The notes below the pieces were generated by a model. That model worked only from the letters and a program-made list of their open reading frames with translations, did no database searches and was not told where the DNA came from. A program made the translations under genes and the position numbers. A DNA stretch of 37,227 nt, from the NCBI GenBank assembly GCA_001689485.1, contig LUJQ01000069.1, positions 6,213 to 43,439 on the forward strand. Direction: 5' to 3'. Positions 1 to 7,750 of the stretch are shown here, piece after piece; the stretch's first letter is position 1, and each line of letters opens with the position of its first letter. The stretch is from Bacteroidales bacterium M6. Lineage in GTDB: Bacteria > Bacteroidota > Bacteroidia > Bacteroidales > Muribaculaceae.

Positions 1-1798
1 ACACCTTGTAGGGCGTGCGGTCATCCTTTATTTTTGATAAGAACCGAGCCCCACCGTAAGCATCAATCATCGAGCGTATCTGCGCGGCGGTGTAGCCTCC
101 GCCACCCTGACCTTTTCCCGCAACAAGCGAGTCAATCTGATTCTGTATCTTGTCGAGGCGGCCTACGGTCTTTTCCTCTTTCAGAACGACCTCGTAGGTC
201 GGCACTGCACCCTCCTCCTTGATGGTGAGGCGGTCAATGAATATGGAAGCGTCAATGTTCAAATCCTCGTCCTCAAAGAGCAATAGCATACCCTCTTTGA
301 GAGTGTCATGCAGACTCTTGATTTTGCCGCCCGAAGCCATTGCGAGATCATGCTGACGTGCCATAAAAATCTCATCGACTTTCGGAACATAAATAGAGCG
401 GGAATAGTCATTCTTCGACAGCCATTCCGTTGCAGCCTCTTTGAGCCTCTGAGCCGCAGCCTTGATGTAAACCTCCGGCATTTCGATATATAGAAGCACG
501 AATTTGTCGCCCGCTTGGGCGTTGTATGCCGAGTAGGGGAACCACAGCTTTATGCCATCGTCATACACACGGTTCAGTTCAAGCTCGTAGCCTGTCACCT
601 TACCGCCCGATTCAATCTTCTTGCAGCCAACAATCTCGAAGTCACGACCGCCGAGCATACCCGTCTTGAATGATAGCGTGGCGGTTTCAGTAGTAAAATG
701 GTCGTTGATGTCAAAGCCAAGGTCTTTGAGCGTGACCTTGAATGTCGGAGGCTTGGCAGTGGTCTGTGTCTCGCCCTCGTTGATTTCACCAACGCCATTG
801 TCGGTCATCTGCTCCGCACTGACAATCTCGTCAAGTGCACCCGTAGAGTTGCAATGCTCACCTGCGGCTTTCAGTTGTTCCGCAGTCATGCCCTCGATAG
901 AGGGATAGATTTCTTCAAGCTCGCCGCTGCCGTCAAAGAATACCGTACCCTCACGGATTCCGAGCTTGGCAACATTCGGGCTGTCGATATACGGGTCTTG
1001 GGTTGTATAGGGAAACTCCGGCAACATGAGATACTGCACCGCCATATTGTCGGGGATTAGCTTCTTTCCGTCTGCTCCCGACAGAGAGTTGTAATAGCGG
1101 TGAGGCAGATTTCGGGTAGAGCCGTAGGCACGGAGTCTTGTCACGATGGCTTGGTCTGCCTCGGCGTTCTGCTCAATCTCGTAGAGTCCGTTGCCCTTGC
1201 CGTACTTGAACAGATGTCCTGCCGGAATACCCGCCGCTCCGATGGTGATAGTCCTGCCCTTGATGGTGTAGTATGTTTCAAGGTCGTTGACAAGGATAGA
1301 CAGCGCACCCTGCACCTTTATGGTATCAACCGATATGTTGACCTCCTTGGTGCTTTGAAATTCGGGCGACACTACAACACTCCATGTACCTTTCCCATAG
1401 GTGCGGTCAAGGTTGGCTTGCATACGGTTGGCAAGGTCTTTCACGCCACCGTAGAAACTGAACTTCGGCAACCCCGTGAAGTGGAGCTGATTATCGTTAA
1501 GCACTATGTCGAGGAAGTCGCACCATGTCAGCTCGTCTGCAAGCGAGTTGAACTTGATGTTCTCATACTTGAACGCGTCTCCTTTCGCATATCGGGGCGC
1601 GGACTTGATTTTGCCGGGGTCGTAGTTTATCTCAAACCGCTCATCACGATAGATGATATAGTCGCCTATCTCGAAGTTGACAGGCGCGGGCGACTCGACA
1701 GTGACGGTCACATAGCTTTCACCCATCCACTCGCCGTTGTATTCAAGCGAATTGATGGTAGCCTTTAATTGATTGTATTCCCCCTTAATCTCCCACAT
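1..1798 (-). CDS. Tail hub / tail-tip protein, partial (runs off left edge)
   Basis: An uninterrupted minus-strand frame opens at the ATG at 1798-1796 (MWEIKGEYNQL...) and continues about 599 codons to the window edge without a stop, so the C-terminus is missing. Its ATG lies 14 bp inside the end of the preceding distal tail gene, showing tight coupling. The protein is mostly beta-type, Gly/Tyr-rich, with a late segment resembling the region before a coiled coil (EEKTVGRLDKIQNQIDSLV) followed by a Gly-rich stretch. Size and position directly after a Dit-like gene fit the tail-tip hub (Tal/gp44-like) that anchors receptor-binding or cell-wall-degrading parts. I see no catalytic motif in the visible part. 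The assignment rests on position and general character. Confidence 0.6.
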   Translation of the reverse strand, partial: MWEIKGEYNQLKATINSLEYNGEWMGESYVTVTVESPAPVNFEIGDYIIYRDERFEINYDPGKIKSAPRYAKGDAFKYENIKFNSLADELTWCDFLDIVLNDNQLHFTGLPKFSFYGGVKDLANRMQANLDRTYGKGTWSVVVSPEFQSTKEVNISVDTIKVQGALSILVNDLETYYTIKGRTITIGAAGIPAGHLFKYGKGNGLYEIEQNAEADQAIVTRLRAYGSTRNLPHRYYNSLSGADGKKLIPDNMAVQYLMLPEFPYTTQDPYIDSPNVAKLGIREGTVFFDGSGELEEIYPSIEGMTAEQLKAAGEHCNSTGALDEIVSAEQMTDNGVGEINEGETQTTAKPPTFKVTLKDLGFDINDHFTTETATLSFKTGMLGGRDFEIVGCKKIESGGKVTGYELELNRVYDDGIKLWFPYSAYNAQAGDKFVLLYIEMPEVYIKAAAQRLKEAATEWLSKNDYSRSIYVPKVDEIFMARQHDLAMASGGKIKSLHDTLKEGMLLLFEDEDLNIDASIFIDRLTIKEEGAVPTYEVVLKEEKTVGRLDKIQNQIDSLVAGKGQGGGGYTAAQIRSMIDAYGGARFLSKIKDDRTPYKV

Positions 1799-2261
1799 AC
1801 ACAAGTGTTATTTTAGTTTTTGGGTCAGTTACTCGAAATGTCACTTTAAGAGGCAGCACCTCGTCAATGTTTGAGCGGTGAGGGTCGAAGTCGCCAATCT
1901 TCTTGACATGCAATCCTTGCCGCCCACGCCTCCAATAAGGGTCATAGACACGCAACTCCGCCCCGTCACCGTTTGCGCCAATCAGATAATCTCGCAAAGC
2001 CTCGTAAGCGTCTACGGCTGTACCCACATCGCCTTTGTAACAAAACTCCACTTCAACATCATAGGCTTGGAGTTTCAGCCCGGTCGGAGGTATGTATGCG
2101 TCCTCGCCATGTTCGCCCGGCCATGTCCGCGTAGCGACCTCCTGCGTTTCCTCGTCGGGCCACGGAATATCGCACACGGCGAACCCGAAGTCATCAAGCG
2201 ATGACTTCACCGCGCTTCCGTCTGCGGTTTTCTGCATCAATAGGGTGTATTCAACTGCCAT
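1785..2261 (-). CDS. Distal tail protein-like (Dit) phage tail protein
   Basis: 158 aa from ATG 2261 (MAVEYTLLMQ...); a longer frame to 2300 would need a non-ATG start inside the terminator hairpin, so the internal ATG is preferred. The acidic N-terminal half followed by YEALRDYLIGANGDGAELRVYD and a final beta-rich segment (LPLKVTFRVTDPKTKITLVY) fit the small first baseplate proteins of siphophages that cap the tail tube. It is the first gene of the leftward tail operon and overlaps the hub gene by 14 bp. A TACCTTTG promoter (2358-2365) and a 17-bp hairpin with a U tract (2285-2329) lie upstream. Function is inferred from position and size. Confidence 0.6.
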   Translation of the reverse strand: MAVEYTLLMQKTADGSAVKSSLDDFGFAVCDIPWPDEETQEVATRTWPGEHGEDAYIPPTGLKLQAYDVEVEFCYKGDVGTAVDAYEALRDYLIGANGDGAELRVYDPYWRRGRQGLHVKKIGDFDPHRSNIDEVLPLKVTFRVTDPKTKITLVYVGD

Positions 2262-2284
2262 GTCACTTTGAGTTGGGGTAAAAC

Positions 2285-2329
2285 AAAAAAAGAGCCTCAC
2301 AACCCCTTTTTCGGGATTATGAAGCTCTT
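2285..2329 (-). terminator. Promoter-proximal terminator/attenuator in the leader of the leftward tail operon
   Basis: On the minus strand, arms at 2329-2313 and 2306-2290 pair over 17 bp (three G-U), with a six-base GAAAAA loop and then a run of seven U. It sits between the promoter box (2358-2365) and the first start codon (2261), so it would stop transcription before the tail genes unless bypassed. The outer arms (AAGAGCTTCA / TGAGGCTCTT) are nearly the same as in the hairpin upstream of the scaffold gene at 26352-26397. Confidence 0.75.
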
Positions 2330-2357
2330 GTGGCTTTTGTGGGAATAAAACCTACCG

Positions 2358-2365
2358 CAAAGGTA
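2358..2365 (-). promoter_or_regulatory. Bacteroidetes-type -7 box of the tail operon
   Basis: The minus strand reads TACCTTTG, preceded by GGAAAATAGAT. Together with the plus-strand box at 2419-2426 it forms an 11-bp perfect inverted repeat (CCGCAAAGGTA at 2355-2365, TACCTTTGCGG at 2419-2429) containing two back-to-back promoters. Confidence 0.7.
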
Positions 2366-2418
2366 ATCTATTTTCCATAAAATAGCAAGAAATGTTTTGC
2401 TGAATAAATAAAATAAAC

Positions 2419-2426
2419 TACCTTTG
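2419..2426 (+). promoter_or_regulatory. -7 box of the Rha/KilAC regulator gene
   Basis: TACCTTTG, with a TTTTG about 19 nt upstream (around 2394) as the -33 element, matches the Bacteroidetes consensus. It is divergent from the tail promoter, with about 55 bp of AT-rich sequence between the two boxes. Confidence 0.7.
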
Positions 2427-2474
2427 CGGTGTCAATACGGAACTTCGTCGCAGTCGTTTCTGAGAAAGATATTA

Positions 2475-2536
2475 CAATCCGCTTCCATTGGTGTAGACTG
2501 CGACTTTATTACACTTTTGGAGGCGGATTGATTTTT
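2475..2536 (+). terminator. Leader terminator/attenuator upstream of the antirepressor gene
   Basis: CAATCCGCTTCCA (2475-2487) pairs with TGGAGGCGGATTG (2518-2530; one G-U), followed by ATTTTT. Inside, GTGTA (2491-2495) pairs with TACAC (2510-2514), leaving GACTGCGAC (2496-2504) in the apical loop. That 9-mer is exactly complementary to GTCGCAGTC at 2447-2455 near the transcript start. The hairpin lies between promoter and ATG 2557. Confidence 0.65.
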
Positions 2537-2556
2537 AAGGCTACACGTTATATTTT

Positions 2557-3300
2557 ATGGCAGACATAACCACAATCTCACAAGCCCAAACAATGACCTC
2601 CCTGCAAATCGCAGAGATTACGGGGAAGCGTCACTGCGATGTGATGCGAGCCATTCGCGCAATGGAAGATGCGTGGACAAAAGTCAACGGACGCAATTTT
2701 GCGTTGGTTGAATATACCGATGTAAAGGGCGAGAAAAGACCTTGTTACAACCTCACAAAGACAGAGTGCTTGTATATCGCCACCAAATTCAACGACGAAG
2801 CGAGAGCGAAACTTATTCTCCGTTGGGAGGAGCTGGAGGTGGAGAAGCAAAACGGAGGCTTCGCTATTCCGCAGTCATTCTCCGAAGCCCTTATGCTTGC
2901 TGCCAACCAAGCCAAACAGATTGAACAGCTCGGTCAGCAAAATCAGATACTTGTAGGAGAGAACGAACATCTCACAGCCGAGAACCGCCAACTCGCTCCA
3001 AAAGCGCAATACACCGACGAGGTTCTGCAATCGACATCGACCTACGCATTGACGCAGGTAGCCCATGATTTGGGTATGCGCTCGGTCTATGTGTTGCAAA
3101 ATTGGCTTATGGCAGAAAAGATACTCTTCCGCCAAAGCGGACAGTTACAGCCCACGGCAAAAGTCGCCGATAAGGGGTATTTCACAACCCGAACTGCCAA
3201 ATACATAAAATCCGACGGTTCGGTAGGCTCATCAATGTCAACCGTGGTTACAGAGTGTGGTCGCCAATGGTTGCACTCGCAAGCCAAACAAGTGGTATAA
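2557..3300 (+). CDS. Phage antirepressor: Rha-like N-domain plus KilAC (ANT) C-domain
   Basis: 247 aa. Residues about 13-95 (MTSLQIAEITGKRHCDVMRAI, then LVEYTDVKGEKRPCYNL and LTKTECLYIATKFN) match the Rha-type phage regulatory domain. Residues about 100-145 are Gln/Glu-rich and likely coiled. Residues about 150-245 (TYALTQVAHDLGM, LQNWLMAEKILFR, TECGRQWLHSQ) match the KilAC/ANT DNA-binding domain. Such proteins commonly control the lytic-lysogenic decision by acting on a repressor or on DNA. It is a single-gene rightward unit behind a structured leader with a terminator-like hairpin. No CI-type repressor is recognisable in the window, so it may lie to the left. Confidence 0.85.
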   Translation: MADITTISQAQTMTSLQIAEITGKRHCDVMRAIRAMEDAWTKVNGRNFALVEYTDVKGEKRPCYNLTKTECLYIATKFNDEARAKLILRWEELEVEKQNGGFAIPQSFSEALMLAANQAKQIEQLGQQNQILVGENEHLTAENRQLAPKAQYTDEVLQSTSTYALTQVAHDLGMRSVYVLQNWLMAEKILFRQSGQLQPTAKVADKGYFTTRTAKYIKSDGSVGSSMSTVVTECGRQWLHSQAKQVV

Positions 3301-3366
3301 TATGCTAATATCTGCCATAAAAATTGTAGTCTAAAAATTTTATTTGGCACATTCAAAAGTTTATTT

Positions 3367-3374
3367 TAACTTTG
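3367..3374 (+). promoter_or_regulatory. -7 box for the structured leader and the 124-codon gene
   Basis: TAACTTTG embedded in TTTATTTTAACTTTGCAG. A transcript starting about 7 nt downstream would carry a leader of about 210 nt before ATG 3591. The -33 element is less clear than at the other promoters. Confidence 0.55.
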
Positions 3375-3375
3375 C

Positions 3376-3590
3376 AGTGCCAAAACATCATTGTTTATCA
3401 ATGCCGCTGAGTCGCGGTTAATGGCTCGACATATCATCGGGCATTTTTTATGCCCTTACGCATAGCCTATATTGGGCTGTCGTTCCCTTTCATAGACCAT
3501 ACCTCAACGGCATGGATAGACTATGGTGTTTTGGCGAACATGGGAACGGCAGCCCATTCTGTCGTATAAATGCCAAAACACCATAGTCTA
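3376..3590 (+). ncRNA. Structured 5' leader with interleaved complementary segments
   Basis: Four segments alternate: A 3473-3487, B 3517-3535, A' 3542-3556, B' 3572-3590. A/A' pair over 15 bp (one G-U) and B/B' over 19 perfect bp, so the two helices form either a pseudoknot or two mutually exclusive hairpins. A further segment C at 3379-3391 (GCCAAAACATCAT) can replace B' as the partner of B over 13 bp. B' ends directly at ATG 3591, so the B/B' helix would bury the start region. A small hairpin (GGGCAT-T5-ATGCCC) lies at 3439-3455. The regulatory role is inferred from this geometry. Confidence 0.6.
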
Positions 3591-3962
3591 ATGAAAACAT
3601 TAACCCAAGTAGGCGTGATGAACGCCGAGAACGTAACGGTCGTGATAAATACGCCCCAGTCTGAAACCCAAGCCGCTCCGATAGAGGAACAACCCACGGA
3701 GAAGCCAAAACGCCACAGACCGCAGGCAAAACCGCTCCTGCCAGGACTTCGTGAGCAGTTCATCGAGTATTTTATGAAGAAGTACCCGATAACCAAGAAA
3801 ATCACCCTCCGCAAGAAAGGACGCTACTACCGTGTCCACGTGTACTACAAGGAAGAAAACCTCCGTGTGTTCAACGTGTGGGCACACACCTATGAAATGC
3901 TCGTTGTCAAAATGCGCATGTGGTACGAATTTCGCGGCATACCCTCCTGCAACGGATGGTAA
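3591..3962 (+). CDS. Small basic phage protein of unknown function
   Basis: 123 aa from ATG 3591; an upstream in-frame ATG at 3570 lies inside the B' arm of the leader and is less likely. The N-terminal third is disordered and Pro/Gln-rich (APIEEQPTEKPKRHRPQ). The rest is Lys/Arg/Tyr-rich with a likely alpha-beta fold (KKITLRKKGRYYRVHVYYKEENLRVF), suggesting nucleic-acid binding. I recognise no family. It stands alone between a long structured leader and a bidirectional terminator, and is convergent with the early operon. A regulatory protein that reads its own leader is possible but is only inference. Confidence 0.65.
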   Translation: MKTLTQVGVMNAENVTVVINTPQSETQAAPIEEQPTEKPKRHRPQAKPLLPGLREQFIEYFMKKYPITKKITLRKKGRYYRVHVYYKEENLRVFNVWAHTYEMLVVKMRMWYEFRGIPSCNGW

Positions 3963-3976
3963 GAAAAATAAATGCA

Positions 3977-4010
3977 ACCGCCCCGTGGATTTTCCATAGG
4001 GCGGTATGCT
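3977..4010. terminator. Bidirectional terminator between convergent operons
   Basis: ACCGCCC (3977-3983) pairs with GGGCGGT (3999-4005), with an inner TGGA/TCCA stem and a T-rich loop. It is followed by ATGCTTTATT on the plus strand and by ATTTATTTTTC on the minus strand. It separates the rightward gene ending at 3962 from the leftward early operon ending at 4011. Confidence 0.75.
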
Positions 4011-4397
4011 TTATTCTGTTAAGGTTTTCTTCACTTCCTCCATCATCTCAACCTCGGCGATAGCATCTGCTTCCTCCTGCTCAGTCGGCACGGGAGCGTT
4101 GGCGACTTTGCGCTTTTGGAACTCGTCGATGGCTTTCCGCCAATCACGAAGAAATCCCTCGTCGTAGAGCATCTGTGACATGGTGTATTCCATGACGCAA
4201 CGCACCTCCAGCCCCTGCTTGTATTCGGGGTCTTTGCACATTGCGAGCCATGCGCCATACATAGGGCTGTCGTCACGGTGCATTATACCCCAATGCCCGT
4301 TTACAGCCTTGATGCGGATATAGTCGTGTTCCGCACCGCTCTCTTTGGTGATTTCAAAATTGCCGACACGGGCAATTATATTCTTTCTTTTAGCCAT
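4011..4397 (-). CDS. Hypothetical early protein
   Basis: 128 aa from ATG 4397 (MAKRKNIIARVGNFEI...); the longer frame to 4571 lies within the preceding gene and is not favoured. Features are a beta-strand start, a central YGAWLAMCKDPEYKQGLEVRCVMEY segment and an acidic C-terminal helix (EQEEADAIAEVEMMEEVKK). No family recognised. It is the last gene of the leftward early operon, overlaps the upstream gene by about 22 bp and is followed at once by the bidirectional terminator. Confidence 0.65.
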   Translation of the reverse strand: MAKRKNIIARVGNFEITKESGAEHDYIRIKAVNGHWGIMHRDDSPMYGAWLAMCKDPEYKQGLEVRCVMEYTMSQMLYDEGFLRDWRKAIDEFQKRKVANAPVPTEQEEADAIAEVEMMEEVKKTLTE

Positions 4398-4912
4398 TGT
4401 GATATTGATTTTTTGTCTTGTTGTTCTTTCGCTGACTGACACACGCTGCACATGGTTTTCATTTTGTTTCGCGTATTGTCGAGTATCTGCTTGCACAAAT
4501 TGGTCTCTATGTCGCCATCGTCTACAAGCGTGGACTCCACGCCTTTTACAATGTTTTCGTAGAGCATCCATATCAGCCGTTCAAGCCTATCTATCCTCGC
4601 TTGTTTCTCGGCAATGGCTTCTGCCATCCCGCGTCCGAAAGCCGTGTTGAGGATTTTGTCGGCTTCGGGGCTATTGTTGCTGAATGGCAGGTTATCCTCA
4701 TTCTCTACCCGCTCCACATAGATGCTTGGAATCTCCATGAAATTGAATGGAGTAATCTCAATGCGTAGCGTCTGGTCTTCGGGGTTGTTTTCTGGATAGT
4801 CTATTTTGGTAACAGTTGATGCAATCTCGGTAAAGACGAACCCCACTCCTGCGATATACATTCGAGGCGCATCCTTAGCTACTTTTACCTTATCGCCTAC
4901 TTTGATTTCCAT
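4376..4912 (-). CDS. Hypothetical early protein with N-terminal SH3-like beta domain
   Basis: 178 aa. The N-terminus MEIKVGDKVKVAKDAPRMY resembles small KOW/SH3-like beta barrels; the second half is helical (AEAIAEKQARIDRLERLIWMLYENI), and a late CSVCQ gives a Cys pair. It starts 3 bp after the primase stop and overlaps the next gene, so it is co-expressed with the replication genes. An accessory replication role is possible, but no family is recognised. Confidence 0.65.
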   Translation of the reverse strand: MEIKVGDKVKVAKDAPRMYIAGVGFVFTEIASTVTKIDYPENNPEDQTLRIEITPFNFMEIPSIYVERVENEDNLPFSNNSPEADKILNTAFGRGMAEAIAEKQARIDRLERLIWMLYENIVKGVESTLVDDGDIETNLCKQILDNTRNKMKTMCSVCQSAKEQQDKKSISQWLKERI

Positions 4913-4914
4913 AA

Positions 4915-6711
4915 TTATTTCTCTTTGAATTTTATAAAGTCCTTATAGTTATCCTTATCCAACTGATAGTTGAACTCGTCCATCACATAGATTATGCCGA
5001 TAGCGTGAGGGTCGGGAGCCTCAGCCTTGCGGTACGGTAACCCTCGCTCTTTCATGTCCTTGTTAAAGGCTCTGCGGTCGGCTTTCAGCTCCATCGGCAC
5101 ACGTCCGTCACTCTTGCGCTTGTCCTTGCGCATGAACTTCTTGATTGCCGCACGGCACTTGTCGAGCATGAACCAATACCTGCGCCCCTCTTTGGTGTAG
5201 CAACCCTCCAAGAGATTGCACCGCACCATCTTCTCGATTGTCTGACGGCTGACACCCGTCCAATGGGCGAGGTTATCCATGCCGTCTATGAGGTTGTTCT
5301 CGTTCCGCTTCTTGTACTCCTCCTTTATCGGGCGGACGTTGAGCTGATAGACACCATAGAGATTGCCCGTCTGTGTCCGCTTGTTGCTATATCCGGCTTC
5401 TTTCAGCGTCATGTAGAAACGCTTTTCGCTTTCGGGTCTTATCTCGTTCTCGGCACACCACTTGTTGTAGGCAAAGAATAGCTGCTGCGCTTTGAGCCAA
5501 CGTATCTCATGCTCCATATCGAGTATGGAGCGATTGTAGTCCTTGGCTTTCATGAACTGCAACACCGTGGAGCTTTCGGCTTGATATTCCTCCACCAAGT
5601 CCTGCAAGCGTTGAGGTACGGAGAACTGATAGCCGTTGGCGATAAGCCTCTGCCGTCCCGCCAATATCCAGTTGAGTATGCCGGAGTATTCTTTCTGCAA
5701 CTCTTTCGCAAGGCGTTTGTTCTGATTCTTTTCCTCAATCACCCGCTCGAATGGGAGGATTATCAAACGGCGTGACAGTCCGTGGCTGAAATCCTTTATG
5801 TAGGGTATGCGGTTGGCGTTTGCCATAAGCAGGGGGATATTCCGTGCGGTGAAGTTGTTGATGTAGACCAACCGCACCTCAAACGGCTCTCCGCTTATCA
5901 AGGCTTTCAGTGCGTCTGCGTTCTGCCCGAACTCCCTCGTCTGAATCTCGGAACAATAATTGAGCCGCTTGCCGTTGATGGATGCGATATTCTGCTTACG
6001 TTCCGAGCCGCTAATGAGGTCGGAGATTGCGAGTGTCTTTACATTATCCTCGCCCAGCAGCCCTATGAGGGTGGACTGAATAACGCTCTTGCCGTTGCTT
6101 CCTGCTCCGTAGAGTATCAGCATCTTCTCAATCTTCACTTTCCGGCGGTCAATGAATATCGCACCCATGAACTCCTGCAACACTTTCTGAGCCGATTGGT
6201 CGAGAACGGCATCAAGGAAGTAGTCAGTCCACACGTTAGGCACGGCATTCGGGTCGTAGTCGAAATCCATCTGCGTGACCTGCTTGAATTTCTTGTTGAA
6301 CTTGTGGAAAGTGTTGCTCTCCAAGTCAAGCACTCCGTTGTTAAGCACGATTATCGAGCTGTCGGGTTCAAGGGTTTTGAGCGACACTTCGCCACGGCAC
6401 ACTTTCTTGACACCCTCCAACCGTGTCTTGTCGCCCGGAGGAAGCATACACTTGTCGGCAACCCGAAGCACAAGCGAGTTGAAAGCGTCCCATGAATCCT
6501 TGCCGAGCTGAACGTATATACGACCGTTGAAGTAGAACGGTCTGCCGTTGAAACAGCACAGCGTTGACTTCTTGATAGCCTTTATCAGAAGTTCCTGAAA
6601 CACGCCTATGCGGTCAGCCGGACGCTTCTCCTCCAATCCTTTCTCCAGCTCCGCACCTTTCATGAAATTGTAGATGCTCCCTGCGATTCTGTCTATGTAG
6701 TCCTTAGCCAT
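4915..6711 (-). CDS. D5-type primase-associated SF3 helicase (phage/plasmid primase, P4 family)
   Basis: 598 aa. The N-terminal third matches the D5_N-like region (VLNNGVLDLES, FDYDPNAVPNVWTDYFLDAVL). The SF3 helicase core has Walker A GAGSNGKS (202-209), a Walker B-like strand LNYCSEI (250-256), the ANAN sensor (297-300) and the SRRLIILPF arginine-finger region (313-321). A C-terminal HTH-like segment (WTGVSRQTIEKM) precedes a Lys-rich tail. It would unwind the origin and support priming. I do not see an archaeal-type primase catalytic triad at the N-terminus, so priming may need a host partner. The start overlaps the stop of the zinc-ribbon gene (TAATG). Confidence 0.9.
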   Translation of the reverse strand: MAKDYIDRIAGSIYNFMKGAELEKGLEEKRPADRIGVFQELLIKAIKKSTLCCFNGRPFYFNGRIYVQLGKDSWDAFNSLVLRVADKCMLPPGDKTRLEGVKKVCRGEVSLKTLEPDSSIIVLNNGVLDLESNTFHKFNKKFKQVTQMDFDYDPNAVPNVWTDYFLDAVLDQSAQKVLQEFMGAIFIDRRKVKIEKMLILYGAGSNGKSVIQSTLIGLLGEDNVKTLAISDLISGSERKQNIASINGKRLNYCSEIQTREFGQNADALKALISGEPFEVRLVYINNFTARNIPLLMANANRIPYIKDFSHGLSRRLIILPFERVIEEKNQNKRLAKELQKEYSGILNWILAGRQRLIANGYQFSVPQRLQDLVEEYQAESSTVLQFMKAKDYNRSILDMEHEIRWLKAQQLFFAYNKWCAENEIRPESEKRFYMTLKEAGYSNKRTQTGNLYGVYQLNVRPIKEEYKKRNENNLIDGMDNLAHWTGVSRQTIEKMVRCNLLEGCYTKEGRRYWFMLDKCRAAIKKFMRKDKRKSDGRVPMELKADRRAFNKDMKERGLPYRKAEAPDPHAIGIIYVMDEFNYQLDKDNYKDFIKFKEK

Positions 6712-6938
6712 TAGTCAAAATGATACAATTTCAGTTTTATGGAATCATCTTCTGTGACTATTATTCTCTTTTTGCAGCAAGGGCAATATGTATAATATTT
6801 TTTACCCACAAAGCCCTCACAACTGTAAATTGAAGTGTATTCAACATCTCTGCAATCAAAACTAAACTCGCAACCGCAAACATCGCAAATCTTTTTGACC
6901 ATAGGAGGTTCGCCCTCTTTGATTATCTCTACTGCCAT
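6711..6938 (-). CDS. Small zinc-ribbon protein
   Basis: 75 aa. CDVCGC at 19-24 and CPCCKKR further on form a CxxC...CxxC zinc ribbon, with two additional Cys (CRD, YSCEG). An internal ATG (MVKKICDVCGC) at 6902 is an alternative start. It is translationally coupled to the helicase gene (TAATG overlap), which suggests a partner or regulator role in replication; no specific family is recognised. Confidence 0.65.
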   Translation of the reverse strand: MAVEIIKEGEPPMVKKICDVCGCEFSFDCRDVEYTSIYSCEGFVGKKYYTYCPCCKKRIIVTEDDSIKLKLYHFD

Positions 6939-6973
6939 ATTCTATTTCTTTATCTTTTGACCATTTCTCAAAT

Positions 6974-7231
6974 TCATTTAACCAAAGGGGTTTTCTTGCA
7001 GGATTGATTGACACAACAAGCCTTTTGTTGAACCTGCGTAGGCTCGTTAAACCCACGGTGTTTACGCATCAACTCCACGAATTTCTCAAACGGCATTAGA
7101 GGAGAATAAGGGTCAGGTAGTGGAATATATTGCACCTGTCGCTGTGCATACTCCTTGAACTCCTCTAAAAATTTGGGTGGAAATTCGGGCATCCGGCTCT
7201 TATCGAATGTGAATTTTGGATACTCGCTCAT
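6974..7231 (-). CDS. Hypothetical early protein
   Basis: 85 aa, Pro-rich N-terminal half (PDPYSPLMPFEKFVELMRKH) and a Cys-containing basic tail (ACCVNQSCKKTP). It starts 4 bp within the end of the RuvC-like gene, so it is co-translated with it. No family recognised. Confidence 0.55.
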   Translation of the reverse strand: MSEYPKFTFDKSRMPEFPPKFLEEFKEYAQRQVQYIPLPDPYSPLMPFEKFVELMRKHRGFNEPTQVQQKACCVNQSCKKTPLVK

Positions 7232-7749
7232 AAATTCATCCTCCTTCCGTATTCAGCCATCAGCAAAGCGTCAACCTTGCCGTCATGAGGTTTGGTGCAA
7301 CGTGCGCTCTTGCGAAAGTCCACATCGGGGGAAAGACGCAGAGCTGCATTGTATGAGGTCTGTTTGGTGTCAACCTTGCGCACGGTTTTCTCGCCACCGT
7401 TTTTGAGCTTCTGTTTCTGAGTGGTGTATTCCTTGTCGGCGTTTATCCACACACCACTCTGCCAATCTTTGGGAGCGACAAGCACATAGGGGATTCTGTG
7501 CGCAATCAGCAATCCAAGGAGAAATCCTTTGGAAAGACCGAAATTAAAAGTCCCCTGCGCAGACGAGCCAAAGACAGAGTGAACATCCTCTAAAACCGCC
7601 ACGCATTGCGTATCTCTGAACTCGCCCACAAACTTGCCAATCTCCAACATCGGAGTGTCCTTAATTGGCAAAAAGCGATACTCACCGTTGTCTATCACAG
7701 CGAGATACCCGTCAGAACCAGGGTCTATGCCTAAGTAGATTTTGCTCAT
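7228..7749 (-). CDS. RuvC-like Holliday-junction resolvase
   Basis: 173 aa with the RNase H-like RuvC pattern: D9 in GIDPG, E54 in VLEDVH, and H155/D156...D160 in HDGKVDALLMAEY. Length is close to classical RuvC (about 170 aa). It probably cleaves four-way junctions in replicating phage DNA before packaging. A Lys-rich insert (QKQKLKNGGEKTVRK) near 111-125 departs from bacterial RuvC. It sits directly upstream of the replication genes. Confidence 0.88.
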   Translation of the reverse strand: MSKIYLGIDPGSDGYLAVIDNGEYRFLPIKDTPMLEIGKFVGEFRDTQCVAVLEDVHSVFGSSAQGTFNFGLSKGFLLGLLIAHRIPYVLVAPKDWQSGVWINADKEYTTQKQKLKNGGEKTVRKVDTKQTSYNAALRLSPDVDFRKSARCTKPHDGKVDALLMAEYGRRMNL

Positions 7750-7750
7750 A

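Noticed and set aside
1100..1768. Plus-strand open frame of 222 codons opposite the tail hub gene
   Set aside because: The minus-strand frame is longer, continuous with the tail operon and starts in overlap with the upstream gene; the plus frame is its shadow.
3376..3590. Retron or diversity-generating element suggested by the long inverted repeats
   Set aside because: No reverse transcriptase gene or template/variable repeat is visible in the window.
3517..3590. Invertible DNA segment flanked by the 19-bp inverted repeat
   Set aside because: The enclosed segment is only 36 bp and contains part of another interleaved pairing; an RNA switch explains the arrangement better, although recombination was not excluded.
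5782..6495. Plus-strand 237-codon frame inside the helicase gene
   Set aside because: Antisense to the helicase with clear SF3 motifs; its sequence shows no domain.
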